Shown: positions 8,894-16,316 of the stretch, one piece after another | Numbering within the stretch: position 1 is the stretch's first letter | Layout: each line of letters opens with the position of its first letter | Assembly: GCF_000943555.1 (NCBI RefSeq) | Contig: NZ_JTDV01000005.1 | Location: 62,001-126,000 of the forward strand | Source of the DNA: Neotamlana nanhaiensis | GTDB lineage: Bacteria > Bacteroidota > Bacteroidia > Flavobacteriales > Flavobacteriaceae | Reading direction: 5' to 3' | Length of the DNA: 64,000 bases | The notes under the pieces: model-generated | What the model saw: only the letters and a program-made list of their open reading frames with translations | What the model was told of the DNA's origin: nothing | The model's database searches: none | Position numbers and translations under genes: made by a program

Positions 8894-9451
8894 TTACAAA
8901 CTAGTTGCAGAAATTGTATAAGTTTTGGTTACAATTTTATCGGTATTTTTATCGTAATATTGAATTACGAAATCTCCATTAGGGTTAAAATAACCAATAC
9001 CTGCATAATTTTCGTGATCGATTAAATAATTACCATTTGTAGTGTTAAAAGCTGAACTCGTTTTAATAAACTTGTTTTCTTCCGAGTTAAAAGCTATATC
9101 AAAACCTCTATCATTTGGTTTAAACAAATAGTCTTTATCACCAATTTTATAAAATGTTTTTTTGGTTAATAATTCATAGTTATCATCGCCATCATCATCA
9201 ACCATTACCATTTTCTCTACTTTAGAAACCGAGTTTACACGATCTTGATTTACCTTGTTTTTATCTTTATCATCAAGTACTACCTGAGCGGTTTCACGTG
9301 TAACGACTTTTACTTTTTTCTCTGTAGTTTTTTCGCCATCTTTAATTTTAACGATTTTAACTTCGGTTTCCTCTTTGGCTTCATTATTTTTTTCTTGTGC
9401 AAATGCTGTTGTAGTTAACAAAATAGCGCACAAATACATTATATTTTTCAT
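8894..9451 (-). CDS. Secreted hypothetical protein, 185 aa
   Basis: A cleavable signal peptide (MKNIMYLCAILLTTTAFAQ) is followed by a very charged Glu/Lys segment (residues 20-90). A more hydrophobic C-terminal domain follows, with YKIGDKDYLFKPNDRGFDIAF near 105-125 and NPNGDFVIQYYDKNTDKIV near the end. No known domain is recognised. It heads or joins a group of minus-strand envelope and stress genes (small lipoprotein, DUF1328, MscS, Dps) and has its own terminator. The likely location is the periplasm or outer surface. Confidence 0.75.
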   Translation of the reverse strand: MKNIMYLCAILLTTTAFAQEKNNEAKEETEVKIVKIKDGEKTTEKKVKVVTRETAQVVLDDKDKNKVNQDRVNSVSKVEKMVMVDDDGDDNYELLTKKTFYKIGDKDYLFKPNDRGFDIAFNSEENKFIKTSSAFNTTNGNYLIDHENYAGIGYFNPNGDFVIQYYDKNTDKIVTKTYTISATSL

Positions 9452-9497
9452 GTTTCTTTTCTTTTGAGATTAATAATTTAATATAGTGTTGAAACTA

Positions 9498-9677
9498 TTA
9501 TTTCTCAACCATATCTTCTACTTCATCTTCAACATCTTCAGCGGCATCACCTACATCATCGGCAACATCTTCAACGGTTTCTTCAATTTTTTCTCCAGTA
9601 CTTTTTTCGTCTCTACATCCAATAAATGCAGTTGATACTGAGAATAATAAGGCGAATACTATAACTAATTTTTTCAT
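9498..9677 (-). CDS. Small acidic lipoprotein, 59 aa
   Basis: A short ORF starting with ATG at 9677. It has a lysine-containing N-terminus, a hydrophobic core and a lipobox-like STAFIGC ending at residue 21. The mature part after Cys21 is built from repeated EDV/EDA units (GEKIEETVEDVADD, DAAEDVEDEVEDMVEK) and should form an amphipathic acidic helix. The signal sequence and the in-phase repeats argue against a chance ORF. It sits between a secreted protein and a DUF1328 membrane protein. It resembles small envelope-stress lipoproteins in style only; function unknown. Confidence 0.8.
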   Translation of the reverse strand: MKKLVIVFALLFSVSTAFIGCRDEKSTGEKIEETVEDVADDVGDAAEDVEDEVEDMVEK

Positions 9678-9727
9678 GATTTTTAAATTTAAATGGTTAA
9701 TAATTGATTGTGTTTTGTGGTTTGTTT

Positions 9728-9889
9728 TTACTTTCTAACTAATCCTTTTAAAAGGGATAAAACAAACAACACTAAGAATATAAAGAAGCATATTTTAGCA
9801 ATTCCTGCTGATGCTCCAGCTATACCGCCAAAACCTAAAACTCCGGCTATAAGTGCAATGATTACAAATGTGATTGTCCAACGTAACAT
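9728..9889 (-). CDS. DUF1328 (YtjA-like) small membrane protein, 53 aa
   Basis: A 53-residue protein with two hydrophobic segments separated by a glycine-rich turn. It begins [20 protein letters not shown] and continues [20 protein letters not shown] before a basic tail. This is the DUF1328 layout: W near the start, GFGGIAG, then a second helix. Family members are short inner-membrane proteins of unknown function, often near stress genes. That fits the neighbours here (lipoprotein, MscS, Dps). Confidence 0.85.
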   Translation of the reverse strand: MLRWTITFVIIALIAGVLGFGGIAGASAGIAKICFFIFLVLFVLSLLKGLVRK

Positions 9890-10100
9890 AATTTTAATTT
9901 TTAGTGAATTAATTTTAATAAGCTGAAGGTTTTCAACTCTACTCTAATTTTTAGAGAATTTGTAATTAAATAGCTATACTTTGTTTCTGTTTAAGAACCA
10001 GTGGTTTGCTATATTTACGAGGTTAAGATATCTGGCAGATGCTTTGTTAACATACTTTGTGATTAGCTCACAACAAATGTTAAATACTTTAAGAAGCTTA

Positions 10101-11003
10101 TTAGTTATTTGAAAATTGCTTGTCTAAAACAGCATCATCAAAATTTAATTTGTTATTAAACTCAAGCGTTCTAATTGGGAACGGAATATTAATACCTGCT
10201 TTATCGTAAGCTTTTTTAATTTCAATAATAGCTTTACTTTTTGCTTTTAATTTTTCTAGCATACTTTCGGCATCAATCCAAAATCTACACAAGTAGTTTA
10301 TTGAGCTATCACCAAATTCGGTATAATAAAACTCCACATTTTCTGGTGTTTTAACTTGACTAAATGTATTTGCTATGGTTTCTTTTGTGAGTTTTTCTAC
10401 CAATTCTAAATCCGATTCGTAACCCACACCACAATTTAAAAACACACGCATTTTAGTGGTTAACGAGTAGTTCTTCAATGGGTTTTCAAGTATGGTTTTG
10501 TTAGGGATAATTACAATATTATTATCGGCTTCTTTTAAAGCGAATTCTTTTAGATTAACATCAATAACTTCGCCTGAATAACCACTAGTTTCTACCCAAT
10601 TACCAATTTGAATACGTTTTCTAAAAGAGATTACAATACCCGCAAAAGTGTTTGATAGAGTACCTTGTAAAGCTAAACCAATAGCCAAACCAGCAACACC
10701 AGCACCTGCTAGTAACGAGGTAAGCATTTTGCTTAAATTTAAAATACCTAAGGCTAAAAACAAGCCTGTTAAAACAATAATGACAGCAGAAATTTTAGCA
10801 ATCATATTTGAAATTGATTGTTGTTTTACGCGCTTATTTACAAGTTTTAAAACTATTTTTTTAATGTAAGTCGCAATAAAGTAAGACGCCACCATTACTA
10901 CAATGGCTAAAATTAAATTTGGTATGTTTTGTATTATAGCACTTAACCAACCTTGGAGTTTATTAATTAAATTGGTAAATGCTTCTGAAATTGTATTTTG
11001 CAT
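10101..11003 (-). CDS. Small-conductance mechanosensitive channel (MscS family)
   Basis: A 300-residue MscS-type channel that should open under membrane tension to release solutes. It has three N-terminal membrane helices (about residues 20-110). The third is the pore helix AGAGVAGLAIGLALQGTLSNTFAG, with the Gly/Ala packing pattern typical of TM3. This is followed by the beta domain RKRIQIGNWVETSGYSGEVIDV near 130-150 and the C-terminal alpha/beta domain. The length matches E. coli MscS. It lies upstream of the DUF1328 gene and 55 bases downstream of dps on the same strand, as part of a stress-related group. Confidence 0.92.
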   Translation of the reverse strand: MQNTISEAFTNLINKLQGWLSAIIQNIPNLILAIVVMVASYFIATYIKKIVLKLVNKRVKQQSISNMIAKISAVIIVLTGLFLALGILNLSKMLTSLLAGAGVAGLAIGLALQGTLSNTFAGIVISFRKRIQIGNWVETSGYSGEVIDVNLKEFALKEADNNIVIIPNKTILENPLKNYSLTTKMRVFLNCGVGYESDLELVEKLTKETIANTFSQVKTPENVEFYYTEFGDSSINYLCRFWIDAESMLEKLKAKSKAIIEIKKAYDKAGINIPFPIRTLEFNNKLNFDDAVLDKQFSNN

Positions 11004-11058
11004 AATTTGGAAATTTTAGTGTTTGAGTATTTGTTTTCGTTTTAATAAACTGAAAACA

Positions 11059-11565
11059 TTATTCAACTTCGGCTAATCTGGATTCTAAAGTTTGTGAGGT
11101 GCTTTTACTCCACGCATCCAGCATCCAACTCGATTTTTCAAGCTCACGAATATAAGCTCCAATTAAATCGATAGTTCCTTCGTCGTTTACTTTTTCGGCA
11201 ACTTCAATAACCTTCCCCATTTGTTTTAAAATCAATTTATGGTCGTTTATGGTTTCAGTAACCATATCCATATCGGTTTTAATTGGTGCGACTTCAGCAA
11301 TTGACGAGACTCGTAAATAATCGCTAAACTTGCTCATTGGATGATATCTAAGCGTTAAAATACGCTCAGCGATTTCATCAATTTTTACGCGGGCATCATT
11401 GTAAAGCTCTTCAAACTTCACGTGCAGATCAAAGAAATTTTTTCCTAAAACATTCCAGTGATTGCTTCTAATTTTCTGATAATAAATATGATAATCTGCT
11501 AGCAGAATATTTAGTTCTACAACAACAGTTAATAATTCCTCATCTTTCATATTCAAATAACTCAT
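11059..11565 (-). CDS. dps: Dps-family ferritin-like protein
   Basis: A 168-residue four-helix protein of the Dps family, which assembles into dodecamers, oxidises and stores iron and protects DNA from peroxide. The ferroxidase ligands expected in this family are visible: NHWNVLG (His) near residue 36 and the helix HVKFEELYNDARVKIDEIAERI near 48-69 (Asp/Glu). The start is the ATG at 11565; a second in-frame ATG lies five codons on. Two direct GTTCAAC repeats 21 bases apart lie directly upstream and may be an operator. MscS follows on the same strand. Confidence 0.9.
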   Translation of the reverse strand: MSYLNMKDEELLTVVVELNILLADYHIYYQKIRSNHWNVLGKNFFDLHVKFEELYNDARVKIDEIAERILTLRYHPMSKFSDYLRVSSIAEVAPIKTDMDMVTETINDHKLILKQMGKVIEVAEKVNDEGTIDLIGAYIRELEKSSWMLDAWSKSTSQTLESRLAEVE

Positions 11566-11584
11566 AATATTTTCTGTTTTTTTT

Positions 11585-11615
11585 GTTCAACTGTTATCAA
11601 TATAAGTTCAACAGT
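11585..11615. promoter_or_regulatory. Direct repeats upstream of dps
   Basis: GTTCAACTGT (11585-11594) is repeated as GTTCAACAGT (11606-11615) with a 21-base period, two helical turns, 20 bases upstream of the dps start. The spacing suggests a regulator binding the same DNA face. Confidence 0.35.
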
Positions 11616-11821
11616 AATTTTGTCAAGGCATTTAACAGCCTTTAACGACATTAAGTTTTATTTAACTTAAATTATGTTAATAAAAATTGGAGTTGTTAAT
11701 TTATTTAAGAAGAATCTCTTATAGCTCTTAAAGTGATAATTGCTATTGTAATAACTTAAAAAGATGAATTAAAAGAAGTAATTTTAGCACTATAAATTCG
11801 TTATCATCTAAATTTTCATTT

Positions 11822-12385
11822 ATGAAACATCAATTGTTTGCTGCTGTTTTTTCCGCTTTTACTTTTATGATGAATGCGCAACATATTGAAGCTGTAAAAC
11901 AAGAATCAAGAAACTTTAAACGATTTTATAAGGTTTCGGATAGTATTTACCGATCGGAACAACCTAGTAAAAAAGGATTTTCTGAAATTGAAACGATGGG
12001 AATTAAAACTGTTTTAAATTTTAGACGAAAATGGGACGACAGCAACAAAGCAAAACACACGGATTTAATTTTAAAGCACGTAAAACTAAAATCTAAAACA
12101 CTAACTGAAGCTGAAGTTTTACAAGTTTTAAAAATTATTGATAAGGCTGAAAAACCTTTACTGATTCATTGCTGGCACGGATCCGACAGAACTGGAGTCA
12201 TGATTGCTGCATACAGAATAATTTTTGAAAATTGGAGTAAAACAGATGCCATTAACGAATTTAGAAAATCAGAATTTGGATATCATGAAAACTGGTACCC
12301 CAATTTAATTGACATTTTAAATAATTTAAATGTTTCTAAAATTCAATCGGATTTAGGAATTGATAAAAAACGTTTCTTCGAGTGA
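11822..12385 (+). CDS. Secreted dual-specificity/tyrosine phosphatase
   Basis: A 187-residue protein with a signal peptide (MKHQLFAAVFSAFTFMMNAQ) followed by a cysteine phosphatase domain. The catalytic loop LLIHCWHGSDRTGVM near residues 115-129 has the C-x5-R arrangement. The upstream segment YRSEQPSKKGFSEIETMGIKTVLNF is typical of the DSP/Siw14-like fold, with the general acid expected in the following loop. The signal peptide implies action in the periplasm or outside the cell, on a phosphorylated protein, sugar or lipid. It stands alone on the plus strand and converges on truA with an 18-base gap. Confidence 0.85.
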   Translation: MKHQLFAAVFSAFTFMMNAQHIEAVKQESRNFKRFYKVSDSIYRSEQPSKKGFSEIETMGIKTVLNFRRKWDDSNKAKHTDLILKHVKLKSKTLTEAEVLQVLKIIDKAEKPLLIHCWHGSDRTGVMIAAYRIIFENWSKTDAINEFRKSEFGYHENWYPNLIDILNNLNVSKIQSDLGIDKKRFFE

Positions 12386-12403
12386 ATTTGTATAGAGAAG
12401 TAA

Positions 12404-13192
12404 TTATAAAAAATCAACCTTATTTAAAATCAACCCTGAAGCTGGCGCAATAAAGTTCATTTTTACTGTATTATTGGGTTCTAAACTCGCTTTTATATCT
12501 TTTAAAGATAGTTTTCCTTTTCCTAAATCGAATAAAGTCCCCATCATTAACCGAATTTGATTACGCATAAATCCTTTACCACGAACCCGTAAAATATAAG
12601 TTTTTTCAGGAAAATAATTAGCCGTATAAATAGTGTTTTCAATAAGCTCGCAAGTATCTATAATTCGGGTATAAATTCCTTTATCGGTGGGTTTATAGCA
12701 ATAGGCTTTTAAGTAATGTTCTCCTTCAAACAACTTTGCGCCTTGTTTCATAATTTCAATATCTAAATCATCTAAAATAGTTGTCATTATGGGCGCACAA
12801 AACGGATGACATTTTTCACCATAAGTGAATAAATACAGATATTCTTTTGTTTTTGGATGATTAATAATGTTGAATTTCTCATCAACTTCCTTAATAGCTA
12901 AAGCACGAATATCTTGCGGAAGATTGTAATTGAAAAGATTTAAAAAAACGTCTAAATCTTCAATCTCATGCCGAAGAAACAACTCGAACGTTGCATTTTC
13001 AGCTGAAACCATCGCATCGGTTCTTCCTGAAACTAAAGTTTTAAAATACTTACCTTCAAGGATGTAATTTAGGGTTCTATCGACCATAAGGTGTAAGGTT
13101 TTTACATTCGGTTGTTTTTGCCAACCATGAAACCGATACCCTAAATATTGAAAATTTATTAAGTAATAATATTTTTTTGGTTGAAACTGCAC
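12404..13192 (-). CDS. truA: tRNA pseudouridine synthase, TruA family
   Basis: A 262-residue TruA-like enzyme, expected to isomerise uridines in the tRNA anticodon arm. The catalytic aspartate lies in VSGRTDAMVSAENATFEL near residue 58. The N-terminal FQYLGYRFHGWQKQP and C-terminal GKGFMRNQIRLMMGTL motifs also match the family. In typical TruA the catalytic motif is GRTDAGVHA; here it is GRTDAMVSA, so this is a divergent branch whose exact target site is uncertain. Start: the codon at 13190-13192 is GTG and directly abuts the hisIE stop codon in the same frame. No ATG fits, so GTG is chosen and translational coupling to hisIE is likely. Confidence 0.82.
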   Translation of the reverse strand: MQFQPKKYYYLINFQYLGYRFHGWQKQPNVKTLHLMVDRTLNYILEGKYFKTLVSGRTDAMVSAENATFELFLRHEIEDLDVFLNLFNYNLPQDIRALAIKEVDEKFNIINHPKTKEYLYLFTYGEKCHPFCAPIMTTILDDLDIEIMKQGAKLFEGEHYLKAYCYKPTDKGIYTRIIDTCELIENTIYTANYFPEKTYILRVRGKGFMRNQIRLMMGTLFDLGKGKLSLKDIKASLEPNNTVKMNFIAPASGLILNKVDFL

Positions 13193-13786
13193 CTATTTGT
13201 GTCTACCTTTTAATTCTGCTTCAATATCTTTTAAAGTAAAGCCTTTTGCTTGTAATAACATTAAATAGTGGAATAATAAATCGGCCGATTCATATAAGAA
13301 TAACTCATCATTATTATCCATAGCTTCAATAACCGTTTCAACAGCTTCTTCGCCTACTTTTTGTGCAACTTTATTTATGCCTTTTGAAAATAAACTCGCC
13401 ACATAAGACTTTGCGGTGTCTTTGTTAGCAACACGTTCTGCAATAACAGTTTCTAAGGTTGAAAAGAATCCGAAGTTTGATGTGTTTTTTTCTTTCCAAC
13501 ACGTATCTGTTCCGGTATGACACGTTGGACCAACTGGATTGACTTGAATTAACAACGAATCGTTATCGCAGTCATTTTTAATATCCACCAAGTTTAAGAA
13601 GTTACCACTCTCCTCACCTTTCGTCCATAAACGCTGCTTACTTCGGCTAAAAAAAGTTACTTTTTTAGTTTTTAAAGTTTTTTGATAAGCTTCTTCATTC
13701 ATATAACCCAACATTAATACATTTTTTGTTGTAGCATCTTGAATTATTGCCGGTACTAAGCCGTTGTTATCGTATTTTATTGTCAT
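13193..13786 (-). CDS. hisI: Bifunctional phosphoribosyl-AMP cyclohydrolase / phosphoribosyl-ATP pyrophosphatase
   Basis: HisIE carries out steps 2 and 3 of histidine synthesis. The N-terminal HisI domain (about residues 1-105) shows RLWTKGEESGNFLNLVDIKNDCDND and the zinc-binding GPTCHTGTDTCW. The C-terminal HisE domain (about 110-197) shows KVGEEAVETVIEAMD. Start: the frame extends to 13804, but those six extra codons lie in the palindromic repeat at 13800-13870. The ATG at 13786 (MTIKYDNNGLVP) fits the family, so it is chosen, giving 197 residues. It is the last his gene of the operon and is followed without a gap by truA. Confidence 0.93.
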   Translation of the reverse strand: MTIKYDNNGLVPAIIQDATTKNVLMLGYMNEEAYQKTLKTKKVTFFSRSKQRLWTKGEESGNFLNLVDIKNDCDNDSLLIQVNPVGPTCHTGTDTCWKEKNTSNFGFFSTLETVIAERVANKDTAKSYVASLFSKGINKVAQKVGEEAVETVIEAMDNNDELFLYESADLLFHYLMLLQAKGFTLKDIEAELKGRHK

Positions 13787-13799
13787 TTTAATCGTTATT

Positions 13800-13870
13800 G
13801 TCATTGCGAATCGCGTAGCGATGTGGCAATCTATTAAACAGATTACGTCGTCATACTTCCTCGTAATGAC
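13800..13870. repeat. Large imperfect palindrome filling the hisF-hisIE spacer
   Basis: The unit begins GTCATTGCG and ends CGTAATGAC, with internal partners GTGGCAATCT and AGATTACGTC around a short AT loop. It is a long hairpin of the GTCATTGCGA... type that I recall from many bacterial spacers. It ends exactly at the hisF stop codon, and its other end reaches into the alternative start of hisIE. Confidence 0.7.
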
Positions 13871-14626
13871 TTATAATCGCACTTCAATATTATGTTTTTT
13901 TAATTCTTTTTTCAATTCTGGGATAGGAATTTCACCAAAATGAAACACACTAGCCGCTAAAGCAGCATCCGATTTGCCTTCATTAAATGTATCAACAAAA
14001 TGCTGTACATTTCCTGCTCCACCCGATGCAATAATAGGGATATTTAAGTTTTCAGACAATTGTGACAAAGCTTCGTTTGCAAAACCTGCTTTAGTACCAT
14101 CATGATCCATTGAAGTAAATAAAATTTCTCCTGCACCACGGGTTTCAACTTCTTTTGCCCATTCAAATAAATCGATTTCTGTTGGAATGGTGCCTCCTGC
14201 TAAATGCACTTTCCAGTTTCCATCAACTTGCTTCGCGTCAATAGCAACCACAACACACTGACTACCAAACTTGTTAACTAATTCGTTAACCAATTCTGGT
14301 CGTTTTACTGCTGAAGAATTGATAGATACTTTATCGGCACCGCATTTTAAAAGGGCATCAACGTGTTCAATAGACGAAATACCACCACCAACCGTAAACG
14401 GAATATTAACTTGTTCGGCAACATGAGTAACCATATCTAAAGTGGTTCCTCTGTTTTCTAAAGTTGCTGCAATGTCTAGAAACACAAGCTCGTCTGCACC
14501 AACTTCGGCGTATTGTTTAGCGAGTTCTACAGGATCGCCCGCATCACGTAAATCGACAAAATTTACGCCTTTTACGGTGCGACCGTTTTTAATATCTAGA
14601 CAGGGTATGATTCTTTTTGTGAGCAT
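13871..14626 (-). CDS. hisF: Imidazole glycerol phosphate synthase, cyclase subunit
   Basis: HisF uses ammonia from HisH to close the imidazole ring, giving IGP and AICAR. The 251-residue TIM barrel has the usual length. The catalytic aspartates are in [14 protein letters not shown] near residue 11 and [11 protein letters not shown] near 130. Phosphate-binding loops are GGGISS near 82 and IASGGAGN near 200. It lies between hisA and hisIE, both flanking spacers being occupied by palindromic repeats. Co-transcription with the upstream his genes is expected. Confidence 0.97.
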   Translation of the reverse strand: MLTKRIIPCLDIKNGRTVKGVNFVDLRDAGDPVELAKQYAEVGADELVFLDIAATLENRGTTLDMVTHVAEQVNIPFTVGGGISSIEHVDALLKCGADKVSINSSAVKRPELVNELVNKFGSQCVVVAIDAKQVDGNWKVHLAGGTIPTEIDLFEWAKEVETRGAGEILFTSMDHDGTKAGFANEALSQLSENLNIPIIASGGAGNVQHFVDTFNEGKSDAALAASVFHFGEIPIPELKKELKKHNIEVRL

Positions 14627-14645
14627 AATTTTTACATCTCCGTTA

Positions 14646-14733
14646 GTTCGAGTGATGCGATTTTATGAGCATTGTATCGAGAACTATGACTTCTCGATAC
14701 AATTTTTCGTACCTCAAAATCACTCGAAGTGAC
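14646..14733. repeat. Inverted pair of repeat units forming a cruciform, hisF-hisA spacer
   Basis: The inner arms ATTGTATCGAGAA (14671-14683) and TTCTCGATACAAT (14691-14703) are perfect 13-bp inverted repeats. The outer arms TTCGAGTGAT (14647-14656) and ATCACTCGAA (14719-14728) also match. A single copy of the same unit is nested in the repeat at 1817-1944. The pair fills the space between hisF and hisA almost completely. Confidence 0.75.
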
Positions 14734-14734
14734 G

Positions 14735-15478
14735 TTAATTATTTAAAATATATTCTTCTAACTGTTTTAAACTGATTTTATTCTCATAAATCGCTTTTCC
14801 TATGATGGTGCCTTCACAACCTAGTTCGGCGAGTTTTGGTAATTCATCAAATTTTGAAATACCTCCAGAGGCGATTAATTTTAAAGATTCTTCGCTTCGC
14901 TCTGAATGACATTCGTTCAACATCTTTTTATACAAATCGAATGAAGGACCTTGCAACATACCGTCCTTAGCAATATCTGTACAAATAACATAGCTTACAC
15001 CTTTACTCATATAATTTTGAACAAACGGAATAAGTTCTTCATCACTTTCTTCTAACCAACCGCTAATGGCGATTTTTTCGTTATTTGCGTCAGCGCCTAA
15101 AATAATTTTATCGCTACCGTACTTAGATAACCAACTTTCAAAAACTTCTGGTTTTTTAACAGCAATACTACCGCCTGTAATTTGTTTTGCGCCTGATTCA
15201 AACGCAATTCTTAAATCATTATCGGTTTTAAGTCCGCCACCAAAATCAATCTTTAAATTGGTTTTAGTCGCAATAGTTTCTAAAACTTTGTGGTTAACAA
15301 TATGACTTGCTTTAGCTCCATCTAAATCCACTAAATGCAAGTATTCAATACCATGAGCTTCGTATTGTTTCGCTATTTCTAACGGATTTTCGTTGTATAT
15401 TTTTTTCGTGTTATAATCACCTTTCGATAATCTAACACATTTACCGTCTATAATATCTATGGCTGGTATTATTCTCAT
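14735..15478 (-). CDS. hisA: ProFAR isomerase, with a palindromic repeat inserted in frame
   Basis: HisA isomerises ProFAR to PRFAR in step 4 of histidine synthesis. The 247-residue TIM barrel has the catalytic aspartate in [14 protein letters not shown] near residue 8, the phosphate loop DFGGGLKTD near 80, [16 protein letters not shown] near 130 and LIASGGISK near 201. Oddity: residues 190-198 read CHSERSEES and are encoded by 14885-14911, a copy of the mobile-looking palindrome half-unit also seen at 20041-20072. It falls between the YKKMLNE helix and the LKLIASGG strand, a surface loop, so the enzyme can still fold. Confidence 0.95.
   Translation of the reverse strand: MRIIPAIDIIDGKCVRLSKGDYNTKKIYNENPLEIAKQYEAHGIEYLHLVDLDGAKASHIVNHKVLETIATKTNLKIDFGGGLKTDNDLRIAFESGAKQITGGSIAVKKPEVFESWLSKYGSDKIILGADANNEKIAISGWLEESDEELIPFVQNYMSKGVSYVICTDIAKDGMLQGPSFDLYKKMLNECHSERSEESLKLIASGGISKFDELPKLAELGCEGTIIGKAIYENKISLKQLEEYILNN
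14885..14910. repeat. Palindromic repeat half-unit inside the hisA coding sequence
   Basis: AGATTCTTCG...CTCTGAATGAC on the plus strand matches, apart from its centre, the right half of the repeat at 20003-20072. Read on the minus strand in the hisA frame it encodes HSERSEES, with the preceding codon giving Cys. Confidence 0.8.
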
Positions 15479-15535
15479 GTTCTAATATTAAATATTTGAA
15501 GTCTGATATTAAAAGTTAATTTAGAAATCATTTTA
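15479..15535. repeat. AT-rich spacer repeat next to the four-helix-bundle remnant
   Basis: On the minus strand this segment contains TAACTTTTAATATCAGACTT and AATATTTAATATTAGA. Similar words (TAACTTTTAATATTTAGA, AACTTCTGATATTTAA) occur in the hisH-hisB spacer. They look like the flanking sequence of the element that carried the four-helix-bundle ORF. Confidence 0.4.
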
Positions 15536-15643
15536 TTATTTTTTATTCTGATTTTGCTTAGCAGTATTAATAGAAGCCACTGTCATGGCCAGTAATTGCT
15601 TTCCTTCAGAAATAAGTTTCAAAATTTCATTAACTACTAATAT
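15536..15643 (-). pseudogene. C-terminal remnant of a four-helix-bundle (23S rRNA intervening-sequence type) protein
   Basis: Directly after the hisH stop codon, and in the same frame, there are 35 codons ending in a stop. They read in part NEILKLISEGKQLLAMTVAS followed by INTAKQNQNKK. This closely resembles the last helix and tail of small four-helix-bundle proteins that are abundant in Bacteroidota. There is no start codon in the expected place and no upstream three helices, so it is a decayed fragment. The repeats around it (TTAGAGGTTAAAAGTTAG upstream, 15479-15535 downstream) fit an inserted and then reduced element. Confidence 0.65.
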
Positions 15644-16237
15644 CTAACTTTTAACCTCTAACTTTAAGAAGTTTTTTAAAATTTTTTCACCTTCCTTTCC
15701 GCTTTTCTCTGGATGAAATTGAACTCCGTAAAAATTTTCATGTTGTAATGCAGATGCATAATTAATTTCATAATCGGTAGCGGCAATGGTTTCGTTGCAA
15801 TGTTCAGCATAAAAACTGTGTACCAAATACATATATTCGTTTTCTTTAATGTCTTTGAATAAATCAGATTTTAAATCTTTTATAACATTCCAGCCCGTTT
15901 GAGGCACTTTTACATTATTTGAAAAGCGTTTTACATTAGTTTGAAAAATGCCTAAACCATTTGTGTTGCCTTCTTCGGTATGTAAACACATAAGTTGCAT
16001 ACCCAAACAAATACCTAAAACCGGTTGTTTTAAATTCGGAATTAAAGTGTCTAAGCCACTTTCTTTAAGCATTTTCATCGCAGAACTTGCTTCGCCAACA
16101 CCTGGAAAAATCACTTTATCGGCTGCTTTAATTTCTTCAGCATTATTTGATAAAACGGCATCAACACCCAAACGTTTAAAAGCAAATTGTATGCTTTTTA
16201 TGTTTCCTGCGCCGTAATCTATTATAACTAATTTCAA
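15644..16237 (-). CDS. hisH: Imidazole glycerol phosphate synthase, glutaminase subunit
   Basis: HisH releases ammonia from glutamine and channels it to HisF. The 197-residue class I amidotransferase has the nucleophile in PVLGICLGMQLM near residue 80 and the His/Glu pair in FYGVQFHPEKSG near 180. IDYGAGNIKSI lies at the N-terminus. The last residues (LEVKS) are encoded by a repeat sequence that flanks the four-helix-bundle remnant, so the native C-terminus may have been replaced when that element inserted. It lies between hisB and hisA on the minus strand. Confidence 0.96.
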   Translation of the reverse strand: MKLVIIDYGAGNIKSIQFAFKRLGVDAVLSNNAEEIKAADKVIFPGVGEASSAMKMLKESGLDTLIPNLKQPVLGICLGMQLMCLHTEEGNTNGLGIFQTNVKRFSNNVKVPQTGWNVIKDLKSDLFKDIKENEYMYLVHSFYAEHCNETIAATDYEINYASALQHENFYGVQFHPEKSGKEGEKILKNFLKLEVKS

Positions 16238-16316
16238 AATTCTAAATATTAAAAGTTAAATATCAGAAGTTAAAAGTCAGTTCTTACTTTATTCCTCTAA
16301 TATTTAATATTGTATT
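16238..16316. repeat. AT-rich repeat-like spacer between hisB and hisH
   Basis: On the minus strand the spacer holds AACTGACTTTTAACTTCTGA and TATTTAACTTTTAATATTTA. These words resemble those flanking the four-helix-bundle remnant one gene downstream. It may be an empty or reduced copy of the same element. Confidence 0.4.

Noticed and set aside
9708-9926. 72-codon plus-strand ORF over the DUF1328 region
   Set aside because: It is the shadow of the minus-strand DUF1328 gene, which has clear family features.
10031-10046. TGGCAGATGCTTTG near 10.03 kb, similar to a sigma-54 promoter on the plus strand
   Set aside because: No plus-strand gene follows and the -24 part lacks the CACG.
13787-13804. 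Six-codon N-terminal extension of HisIE (MTITIK)
   Set aside because: Its start codon lies in the palindromic repeat; the ATG at 13786 gives the normal N-terminus.
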